Assembly (NCBI GenBank): GCA_037893245.1
Contig: JBAIAA010000882.1
Span: 186,001 to 250,000, forward strand
DNA: 64,000 bases
Source of the DNA: Crossaster papposus
Taxonomy: Eukaryota > Echinodermata > Asteroidea > Velatida > Solasteridae
Direction: 5' to 3'
Under the pieces are notes generated by a model. The model did no database searches, was not told the DNA's origin, and saw nothing but the letters and a program-made list of their open reading frames with translations. Shown here piece after piece: positions 12,601-24,600 of this stretch. The position numbers and the translations under genes are program-made. Position 1 is the stretch's first letter. Every line of letters starts with the position of its first letter.

Positions 12601-15600
12601 GTGTTCCGTAAACATGCCCCGGAGGAACCGAGTTTCTCCCCCGTCAATCGTCCCGTGTCCTTGCCGAAAACTGGTGTCGATTATGATCATGGTGACTACC
12701 AAGTGATAGGAACGTTGCCTCCTGCTAGTCACGGGCAAATAACTGATTATAACGACGACGCGGACTTGCCGATCACCGGAACAACAGACAACCTACAGTA
12801 TCTAATGAGACACCGAGTCGGACTGCCACAGCCGCCTCGCCTTTTCGACGAATCACAACCGAACTCTATAAACGAGAAGCTCAGTCCAGCAAAGACGACT
12901 CTGAGACCGGCAGTTGACAATAGAAAAAAGGATCTCCTCTCTAAAAGTATAGACGATGGTCGGACGAACGTTAAAGCCGACGCGGACAGTCGGAAAGAGG
13001 GCGGGGCATGGAATAGGGCACCAGATCAGAATGAAGCCATTACACCGAGCAATAAAGACGTGATGAGTTTTAATGAACAAACCGACCTTCCATTTGGGGC
13101 CTCAGAGTCAGTGTTCCGTAAACATGCCCCGGAGGAACCGAGTTTCTCCCCCGTCAATCGTCCCGTGTCCTTGCCTAAAACTGGTGTCGATTATGATCAT
13201 GGTGACTACCGAGTGACAGGAAAGTTGCCTCCTTCTCGTCACGGGCAAATAACTGATTATAACGACGACGCGGACTTGCCGATCACCGGAACAACAAACA
13301 ACCTCCAGTATCCAATGAGACACCGAGTCGGACTGCCACAGCCGCCTCGCCTTTTTGACGAATCACAACCGAACTCTATAAACGAGAATCTCGGTCCAGC
13401 AAAGACGACTCTGAGACCGGCAATTGACAATAGAAAAATGAATCTCCTCTCTAAAAGTATAGACGATGTTCAGACGAACGTCACCAAAATTATCGGCCTG
13501 CTTTCCAACAAGAAGAGGCATTCCGTCAATCATCCCGTGTCCTTGCCGAAAACTGGTGTCGTTTATGATGATGGTGACTACCAAGTTATAGGAACGTTGC
13601 CTCCTGCTCGTCAGGAGCAAATAACTGATTATAACGAAGACGTGGACTTGCCGATCCCCGAAACAACAGACAACCTCCAGTATCCAATGAGACACCGAGT
13701 CGGACTGCCACAGCCGCCTCGCCTTTTTGACGAATCACAACCGAACTTTATAAACGAGAATCTCAGTCCAGAAAAGACGACTCTGAGACCGGCAGTTGAC
13801 AATAGAAAAATGGATCTCCTCTCTAAAAGTATAGACGATGTTCGGACGAACGTTAAAGCCAACGCGGACAGTCGGAAAGAGGGCGGGGCATGGAATCGGG
13901 CACCTGATCGGAATGAAGCCATTACACCGAGCAATGAAGACGTGATGAGTTTTAATGAACAAACCGACCTTCCATTTGGGGCCTCAGAGTCAGTGTTCCG
14001 TAAACATGCCCCGGAGGAACCGAGTTTCTCCCCCGTCAATCGTCCCGTGTCCTTGCCGAAAACTGGTGTCGATTATGATCATGGTGACTACCAAGTGAAA
14101 GGAAAGTTGCCTCCTTCTCGTCACGGGCAAATAACTGATTATAATAAAGACGCGGACTTGCCGATCGCCGGAACAATAGACAACCTCCAGTATCCAATGA
14201 GTCACCGAGTCGGACTGCCACAGCCGCCTCGCCTTTTTGACGAATCACAACCAAACTCTATAAACGAGAAGCTCAGTCCAGCAAAGACGACTCTGAGACC
14301 GGCAATTGACAATAGAAAAATGGATCTCCTCTCTAAAAGTATAGACGATGTTCGGACGAACGTTAAAGCCGACGCGGACAGTCGGAAAGAGGGCGGGGAA
14401 TGGAATCGGGTACCAGATCAGAATGAAGCCATTACACCGAGCAATGAAGACGTGATGAGTTTTAATGAACAAACCGACCTTCCATTTGGGGCCTCAGAGT
14501 CATTGTTCCGTAAACATGCCCCGGAGGAACCGAGTTTCTTCCCCGTCAATCGTCCCGTGTCCTTGCCGAAAACTGGTGTCGATTATGATGATGGTGACTA
14601 CCAAGTGACAGGAACGTTGCCTCCTTATCGTCACGGGCAAATAACTGATTATAACGAAGACGTGGACTTGCCGATCCCCGGAACAACAGACATCCTCCAG
14701 TATCCAATGAGACACCGAGTCGGACTGCCACAGCCGCCTCGCCTTTTTGACGAATCACAACCGAACTCCATAAACGAGAAGCTCATCTCAGCGAAGACGA
14801 CTCTGAGACCGACAGTTGACAATAGAAAAATGGATCTCCTCTCTAAAAGTATAGACGATGTTCAGACGAACGTCACCAAAATTATCGGCCTGCTTTCCAA
14901 CAAGAAGAGGCATTCCGTCAATCGTCCCGTGTCCTTGCCGAAAGCTGGTGTTGATTATGATGATGGTGACTACAAAGTGATAGGAACGTTGTCTCCTGCT
15001 CACCACGGGAAAACAACTGATTATAATAAAGACGTGGACTTGCCGATCGCTGAAACAACAGACAACCTCCAGTATCCAATGAGACACCGAGTCGGACTGC
15101 CACAGCCGCCTCGCCTTTTTGACGAATCACAACCGAACTCTATAAACGAGAAGCTCAGCTCAGCGAAGACGACTCTGAGACCGGCAGTTGACAATAGAAA
15201 AATGGATCTCCTCTCTAAAGTTGTAGACGATGTTCAGACGAACGTCACCAAAATTATCGGCCTGCTTTCCAACAAGAAGAGGCATTCCGTCAATCGTCCC
15301 GTGTCCTTGCCGAAAACTGGTGTCGATTATGATGATGGTGACTACCAAGTTATAGGAACGTTGCCTCCTGTTCACCACGGGAAAATAACTGATTATAATA
15401 AAGACGTGGACTTGCCGATCCCCGGAACAACAGACAACCTTCAGTATCCAATGAGACACCGAGTCGGACTGCCACAGCCGCCTCGCCTTTTCGACGAATC
15501 ACAACTGAATTCTATAAACGAGAAGCTCAGTCCAGCAAAGACGACTCTGAGACCGGCAGTTGACAATAGAAAAATTGATCTCCTCTCTAAAAGTCTAGAC

Positions 15601-18600
15601 GATGTTCGGACGAACGTCACCAAAATTATCGGCCTGCTTTCCAACATGGAGAGGCATGCTGACACTTATTCTGAGGAGAAGGTTGATCATCACGAAGAAC
15701 AGAAATTAACGGACAGGACGTCCGAGAAGAATGGGACTAGGAATGACACATTACTGGGTGAACTAGGAGAGTTAGTCCTTGGTATTCGTGATCAGAAATG
15801 CAAGCACCTGCTGAGGACATACACAGATTTCAAGAATCGCTTGCATACCACGAATCACCTCTCGAGTCAGGTTGCGAAGCCTGTATACTCTGAAGAACAT
15901 GATGAACACGATGCTGAGACAAACATAGACAGCCTATCAGTAGTAAAGGGCGCCCACAGACGCCTCGCCAGCATTCCAGACACAAGCGATGTCGTAGAGG
16001 GCAACTTTCTGAAAATGTGGAATAACGCACTGGCGACTCATCACCGCAGAAGGAAAATTAAACAGGATGCCAATATCACTGAAGAAAATCGCGACGAGAA
16101 ACCAAGAAATGCCTCTCATTTGGCATCCGATAAGGATGAAAAAACGAAGCTGAATGGATTCTTGGAACCCAGTTCAGACGGAAATGTTCAAACGGAATAC
16201 ATGATAATGTTGACCCCAGAGCCAGGGGTTGTTGTGCGACAAGAATTAATTGCCCAACTGAATCGGCTTGTTGACATCGTACGAGAAGCTGACATTTTGC
16301 CTGATGGCAATCCCCAGACCAAGATCAATGTTATCATCACGCCCGAGCCGAGCGTGTTAGTAAGGAAAGACCTCGTGTTAGTCTATCCCACAACGACGCA
16401 GGCCGAGCACTCTGACCTTGTCCAAGATGTAGTAGGACCGAGTGGAAGCTTTAACCAAAGTCAAAATAACTACAACATCGCGACGGAGCTAAAAGAGATC
16501 GTCGCTCCCGAACCCGGCATTGTTCTCAGACAGGATTTGGTCCAGGTCCCTCCAGAGAATACAACTGATTCGTATGTTACTAAACAAAGACAACAGCCAT
16601 TCCTAAAACCGTTTCCTCAGCCAGAAGAAAAGGAGACTGTCTTTATACCGACTGCCATTGCGAAGATTACCAAAGAGGACAGGACACCGACTAAGTTATC
16701 TAACTCTTCTCCACAAGACTTCGTGCTTGAAATAGAATATGACGATACAGGCATATTTGATGTCGACGTGGCTACGTCTAAGCCAACTCGGGCATCTTCA
16801 ACTGAAGCACAAAGTGTAACAACTATTATACCAAGTGGAGCGATGTCAAACGTGGATCAGGTGTTCCATCGTCTTGAACTCAGTCCGAGTGTAGCGCCAC
16901 CCACTACAACCATAAGTCAAAAACCGGCTTTTATAGGTCCAAATTCGTTGGAGATTTATGAACACCCATTCCCAGATATTAACCCTGTGCCAACACAACA
17001 GCACGAAGACAGTGTGAAACTCCCTGTTTTCGTAGAGTCCCCAAATGTTAACCCTGTGCTAACACAGCAACAGAACGAAGACAGTGTGAAACTTCCCGTC
17101 TCCGTAAAGTCTCCAGATTTAAACCCTGTGCCAACACAGCAACAAGGCAAAGACACTGTGAAACTCCCCGTCTTCGTAGAATCCCCAAATGTTAACCCTG
17201 TGCCAACACAGCAACAAGGCAAAGACACTGTGAAACTTCCCGTCTCCTTAGAGTCCCCAAATGTTAGCCCTGTGCCAACACAGCAACAAGGCAAAGACAT
17301 TGTGATACTTCCCGTCTCCTTAGAGTCCCCAAATGTTAACCCTGTGCCAACACAGCAACATCACGAAGACATTGTGATACTTCCCGTCTCCATAGAATCC
17401 CCAAATGTTAACCCTGTGCCAACACAGCAACAAAACAAAGACGATGTGAAACTCCCCGTCTCCATAGAGTCCCTAAATGTTAACCCTGTGCCAACACAGC
17501 AACAGCACGAAGGCATTGTGAAACTTCCCGTCTTCATAGAGTCCCCAAATGTTAACCCTGTGCCAACACAGCAACAGCACGAAGGCATTGTGAAACTTCC
17601 CGTCTCCATAGAGTCCCCAAATGTTAACCCTGTGCCAACACAGCAACAGCACGAAGGCATTGTGAAACTTCCCGTCTCCATAGAGTCCCCAAATGTTAAC
17701 CCTGTGCCATCACAACAACAGCACGAAGGCATTGTGAAACTTCCCGTCTCCATAGAGTCCCTAAATGTTAACCCTGTGCCAACACAGCAACAAAACAAAG
17801 ACAGTGTGAAACTTCCCATCTCCGTAGAATCCCTAGTTTTAAACCCTGTGTCAACACAGCAAAAGAACGAAGACATTGTGAAACTTCCCGTCTCCGTAGA
17901 GTCCCCAAATTTTTACCCTGTGCTAACACAGCAACAACAAAAAGACAGTGTGAAACTCCCCATCTTCGTAGAGTCCCCAAATGTTAAACCTGTGCTAAAA
18001 CAGCAACATCACGAAGACAGTGTGAAACTTCCCGTCTCCGTAGAGTCCCCAGAGAATGGTAAGCACAACGTGTCCATCACCAGAAGGGGTGAAGCCGGCA
18101 ACTTGGACTATTTTTCTGAAATGTTGGATTTTGTCAAAGCCGGCGAAGCTTCCAGTCAGCTGACAAACAAGCTGCTCCCGCCCGCTAGCAGACGGGGAAA
18201 CAACTTGGTCATAATCAACCAAGAGCATCAAAACATCTACATAGGCAACCACGATTACGAGCCTGACAGTCGCGTCCAACCGAACATTACCTCAGAAGAC
18301 GAAAAAGGCGATATTTCAAGTCAGATCGGAAAATCTTTCAATGGACACCAGCACCAAAACGGGCTATCAAAGGAGCACATGGACAAAACAAAGGTACACA
18401 TTCACATTAAAGACAGCGATGGGTACCAGGTAAATATTCATAAAAGAGCGGTAGCTGATTTAGGCAATGGTGGCCATGACGGGATACAACAGGTTAAGAA
18501 GTCGCGTGCAAATGCGTGGAACACCAAAAGTGAAGATAATGATTCCAAAACAGATGAAGAGAGAGACGATGACAATGAAGATGATGCTTTGGAAGATGAT

Positions 18601-21600
18601 GGCGAAATAGACCTGAAGATAAATAAACTGATCTCAGTTGATAGGACGAGAGTGAGACGTGCCCGTAGACATCTTAACGGGGTTTCCGAAGATGAGCAGC
18701 TGGTTCTTCAGCAAGACAATCAAGAGTCTGGTCGCGATATAAATGATTTAAGCCCCACATCGAAGCGAACTGGAAGACAGCAGAAAAGCACAAAAGCCAG
18801 TGGCAAGAGAAAGAAGCGGTCAAACACAGGTGCCAACCTGTCACCTGTTGACGGCGAACAGAAACGCACTAGGAACCGCTTACGTCGACAGGAGCCGGAA
18901 TCCCTCCCGTCAGCCGATGAAACCAACCCCGTGACAACTCCTCCGATGTGGTCGGACTGGAGCAGCTGGGGTTCCTGTTCTGTGACCTGCGGCAAGGGCG
19001 TGCTCATCCGCGAGAGGACTTGCTTGCCGGATAACAAGGACGACCTTTGCACCGGGAGCAGCGAGGAGAGTACGGAGTGTGTCGTCGATGCGTGCTTGGA
19101 AGGTAAGCCTAGCTATAGGATAATGACTCTTGTTGGGAAGGGGTCTAAATAGTTTGCACTGTTACGATATTATCTGCGTTAAACTGACAACGGTACAAGT
19201 GATGTGCTGGGCAAGAGTAAAATGACGAGTTCTATATGAAAATGTGTCAAATTTATGGGCAAATTTTCAAGATATGTTCGTTGTTGGAAGTGGCATATTA
19301 ATAAGTATTAGTCTAATACAGTGTAAGATGCGCCTAGCATGTTACAAAGGTTGAATGTTAATAACTTAAATTTAGTTTGCCTTTAAGTTCAAGGATTTGG
19401 GGGCCTGTGGTGGGTACATGTATTTCAGAACTAATATTTTGACGGTGAATGTCACGTGGAATATTCGGAGAACACGAGGAAAACATGGTACAGCGTTAAA
19501 CAAAATGAAATAAAATTCAAAAATATGAGAAATACAAAGATTAGATTTTTGCTTACAATTATGGTGATATATACTTCAAAGCCATACATTAGTGAGTATT
19601 TTGTCCACAAAATCACCTGTCGCAGAGGAGAAGGCTGCAGATATTATTCAAGAGGAGGGCCACAGCACAGAGATCAATTGCCGGTACGACACGAGCAAAA
19701 CCCCGAAGGAAATCTACTGGATGAGCCCGACTGGGGAGAAGATTAGCAAGGACAGCGTCGCTTTCAGCGACAAGTGAGCTCAAATTATCATGCACTGCAA
19801 AACTTAATTTACCAATGTGGCCAACCAAATTATTGTTGAAATTTGGTATAAAAGGACACTAAACCTCCTGTGAAATGATTCCTTCTGGCATGCTGTCATT
19901 TTGAGGAAAAAAACCCGAAAGAAGAAGGTCTTTTTAAAAGATGGTCACAGAAACGCATTTTTGGAATTGTTCGTTAGTGGTATAATATCGATGAGATCAA
20001 AATGGGACGCGCACACAGACAGTATTACGTTTCATGCGTACTGTGGAAATTTCTTTGTGTTCGCTTCTAGAAATATTGTTCAAACTTTTAATTCTGGGCC
20101 TCTCAGATGTTCCTCTTCACTTTTGTTTACAGATAAATCTAAGCACATTTGTGAGAGTGCGAAACAGACTGTGGACGTGTGAAAGTCCACTATCGACAAC
20201 TCTGGTCTATCGTTCTATCTTGTAACCGCTCCAGAACTACAACTGATGATGGCCAGCATAGAAAAACCACAGCTTTCCAAAATGTATTACAATGTAGCAA
20301 CTTACCCAACCTTGGAGTTACCGTGTTGGGAAACCGGAGCCCTTTTAACGGAGCCCCCTCCGCTAAAAAGCTATCGAGCTGAGCCTGCAGTGCGCACAAT
20401 GTTTTCGTCACTTATAGACATTCCTGTTCCATCAATAGATTCAAGATTACGGGGAGTCAGCTGATAGTTCGCGGTGTACAGAGCAAAGACGCAGGAACCT
20501 ACCACTGTGTGGTCATCATGAACGATGATACAAGCGAGACAGCCGATGCTAAGATCGGTAAATATTAATTCCTTCGTTATCAATCGGTTGTCAAATAAAA
20601 CAAGCCATAATTTAATCTTAGACACGGGTTGTTATTTCGGTTATTAAATGCAAAAGTGTACTTTAAACAAAACAGGCATACAGAATGTTTGCTTCGTAAT
20701 ACGCCAACAATTAAAATATATTAAAAGATGAGATGCAAAGTTGTAATTTGTTTTTATCGGGAAAGAAAGTTATTGCTCAATTAAGGTGTTTTTAACAGTT
20801 TTTTTTTTTTTCACAAATAGCGTAGTTGATGAAGGTTTCGCTGGATAAGCTCACGAGATTAGGAAAACATAAAATGTTTACACATTTTTGTGTGTGTCCC
20901 ATTAGAAGTGCTCACTTGCGAGAAGAACCCGTGTAAGAATGGCGGTTCGTGCGTTGAGCAAGACGGCAGTGACGGGCATCTGTTTCGATGTGATTGTACC
21001 GTCGAATTTGAGGGCCACATGTGCGAACGAGTCTGTAAGAAACTTGATTTGTTTGGACCATTGTTGTGTGTAGTTTGTGAACAGTTTGGGAATCTGCGGG
21101 GGGGGGGGGGGGGTAGGCACGAACAATTTAGCTCTGAGGCGCCTTACAAAGTAAAACAAATTTAAGACAAACAAACAAAAATATTACAAAACAGTTAACA
21201 ATCCTATAGACTTTCTTAATTTCGCAACCTTCTCATTTGTTCATAATTATACAGCTTCGCTTTTCATCGGTGACACGTGTATGGCCGTGATGGCATTTTG
21301 TATTCTCGTCGCTGTTATAGTCGGCATCTTCGTTCTCTTGAAAAAGAGAAAACGGTAAGTCTGGTTTAAAAAATGATTCTTGGTTTCTTAGGGGATGCCG
21401 ATTGGGTGACTAATGGGATGATTTAAAGAAGACCTTTGCATTTACGACGAATGGGATTTTAAAATGTCATCAACAAAGTTACACTTTTAGTGTTGCAAAC
21501 TTTATATGTGTATCAGACTTGCGAATTTTTTCCCTTTTCAGTCGCCCATGCAGCTTCATTTAATTGATATTCTAATCAACTGGAAATCGTTTATACCTTC

Positions 21601-24600
21601 AACTATACGGTGCAAATTCGTGTGGAAAATGTCCCTTATAATTGTTATTAATTGTATCATTACAGAAACAAATCTCCTCGTTTCATTTTATTTTATTTAT
21701 TTTATGCTGATAGGCATACAGTGGATAGTGTATATTTTGTTTTTATACCCCACAGACGGGGATGAAAAGTCATGGAATCTTGTCAGGCGTCTGATTAATT
21801 TCTTTTTTCTTTCTGAACAGGGAAAATAAAAAACCTTCACAGTCTGGTGACTCTCCAACCGCGGTCATAGAGATGGACTCTGTCCCCCGTGATGACAAGC
21901 CACTACTGAGCGATGCCGAAATCGACCTGTTCAGGGAAATCTCGCGAGAGGAATTCAAAAACTTCAAGTCGTCACATTCGTATAGTTTGTTCAAGGGCCA
22001 GAAATCGAGCAAGGCTCAAGCGACTATATCCACCACGGAGATTGCCGAACCAATCGCCGAATCTGACAGAGAAAGTGACGATGAACTTGACGAGAGGTCA
22101 TCGGTGACTAGCTCTAAGGAGAGCCCATCGTTCACCGAAAGGGAGTCTGCACTTGATGCAACACCGAGAAAGAAGTCCAGTAAGAAACTTGCGTTCAAAG
22201 AAAAAGTTGTGGGAACTCCAACTAAGAAGTCTTCCTCCGCCGAGTCAGTCTCTCTCCCACCTTCGCCAGCACCAGCGATTGAACAGGTGGAGCAGCAGCG
22301 ATCAACTCATATTGCTCTCTCCCCGTCACACGGTCAGGCAAGTGTGGAAGACGTACTCTCGTTGGCAGGGTATCAGGAGAGTAAGCCCAGAGGCGGGAGC
22401 GTATCCAGCGTGTTGTACAGTCCTGTCCCCGTTTCTTCTCTCTCCATGCAGCAACGGACCTCGCTGGTCGACAGCAAGACACGGTCAAGCGGCAGTTCCG
22501 TCTCCGGTGGGTCAACTCACTCTCGGTCATCCGTCTCCAGAGCCAAGAAGGCATTGTTTGACTCTAGCCCATTGGAACACCTCCCAAGCCGCCACAGCGT
22601 GACATATGATGAAGACCGGGAAGCAGTAGCGGGTGGTGTTTCCGTGGCAACTGTATCGCGTCACAGCCGCGGGAGCCATCCCAGTGTTGTCTCTGCCGAG
22701 ATGCTCTCGAGGACAGGTTCCGTCTCTACGAGCAGTCACACAGGTCCCTTGATCGTCAAGTCATCATCTGGGAAACTACGAGCCGTCATGTATGAAGAAC
22801 ACATCCAGCAGCGGAGTCCATCCCTTCAGGAGTCACCTCCACTAGTTGCCTCTCCTGGGTCACGACGGAGCCTCGTGTATAGTTCTCGTTCTGCGACGCT
22901 TGACACTGGGCGAGTTGAGGAATCTCAAACATGGATCCCAATTGAAGAGCAAGCAGCCTGCGAAGTTCAGCCTGTCATAAAAACGCATACACCATCGGAA
23001 TCTGGAAGTCTGATCAGGGAATCGTCTCTCCCTCAGTCACCAGCAGGTTCTCTTCATTCTCGCCGCCAGTCTGACATCAAACAAGACAAGCAGGTAGCAG
23101 CTTCTGTCGAGGCACTTTCAGGGCATTTACTCTCTGATGTAAGACCTTCAAGTGTTTCAGTTAATAATGGCAAGCAGCCTGAGATTGCCAAGAGCTTGTC
23201 AGTGCATACCACGCACTCTAAAGCAGATGAGCAGGTGTATCAACATCCAAAGTACGAAAGTCTTTCCGAGATGAACATATCCAAGAGTAAGCTCTCGGAA
23301 ACCGGGGGCTCAGCAGCTTCAAGCGTCTGTACAGGCCCACTTATTGTCAAGTCATCTTCTGGAAAGCTTCGCGCCGTTGTTTCACAAGAACCCCAAAATC
23401 AGAGCAGACATACGCTTGCAGCTTCTGTCGAGGCACTTTCAGGGCATTTACTCTCTGATGCAAGACCTTCAAGTGTTTCAGTTATTAATGGCAAGCAGTC
23501 TGAGATTTCCAAGAGCTTGTCAGTGCATACCACGCACTCTAAAGCAGATGAGCAGGTGTATCAACATCCAAAGTACGAAAGTCTTTCTGAGATGAACATA
23601 TCCAAGAGTAAGCTTTCGGGAACTGGGGGCTCAGCAGCTTCAAGCGTCTGTACAGGCCCACTTATTGTCAAGTCATCTTCTGGAAAGCTTCGCGCCGTTG
23701 TTTCACAGGAACCCCAAAATCAGAGCAGACATACGCTTGCAGCTTCTGTCGAGGCACTTTCAGGGCATTTACTCTCTGATGCAAGACCTTCAAGTGTTTC
23801 AGTTAATAATGGCAAGCAGCCTGAGATTGCCAAGAGCTTGTCAGTGGGTACCACGCACTCTAAAGCCGATGAGCAGGTGTATCAACATCCAAAGTACGAA
23901 AGTCTTTCTGAGACGAACATATCCAAGAGTAAGCTCTCGGAAACCGGGGGCTCAGCAGCTTCAAGCGTCTGTACAGGCCCACTTATTGTCAAGTCATCTT
24001 CTGGAAAGCTTCGCGCCGTTGTTTCACAGGAACCCCAAAATCAGAGCATACATACGCTTGTGAGCTCACCTAAGGCATCGGGGTCGCTAACGAGACGAAG
24101 TTCTGTCTTCAGCTCACCGAGGGTTGGTTCAGTTGTCTCGACAAGGAGGTCCAGTAGTGTCTCAGAAGAGCCATCTACGGGGACTACCATTACTCCTTTA
24201 AATGAAGAATGTGCCGAAGCTACACAGGTCAGACGGCCGTCTAAATTTGGTTACCCGGCCTACACTCGTAGGTTCTCACTGCCTCCAGAACCAGGGCCTC
24301 CCGTGGATGACATCACAGAGAAACCATCATCCCACGAGGGCCGAGAAACCACCGAGGTTAGTTTGATGCGAAGAGGGTCCTCTCTAGGGAGCTGTTTGTC
24401 AGGTGAATCTCATGCGAGCCCACCCAGCGCCGTCCTAACAGCGAAACAGATATCGAGGGTCCTCTCTGGGAAAACGATATCATTCTTAAATGCCGAGCAA
24501 AGCGCCTCGACCGAAGAGTTGCTACCCGAGTCAGCTTCACAGACGGGTCGGGAGAATCTCGTCGCTGCATCATCATACCATACTGCCGCCACAAACTTCA

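Noticed and set aside
11494-15665. Many minus-strand open frames repeating the same peptide across array A
   Set aside because: They are antisense shadows of the coding repeats. Their periodicity equals the repeat period and they have no own start or splice support.
16956-17980. Minus-strand Cys/Val-rich open frames over array B
   Set aside because: Antisense shadows of the 72-bp coding repeat.
11581-18057. Regularly spaced repeats as a CRISPR array
   Set aside because: Units are hundreds of bases or 72 bp, in frame and translated, within a spliced eukaryotic gene.
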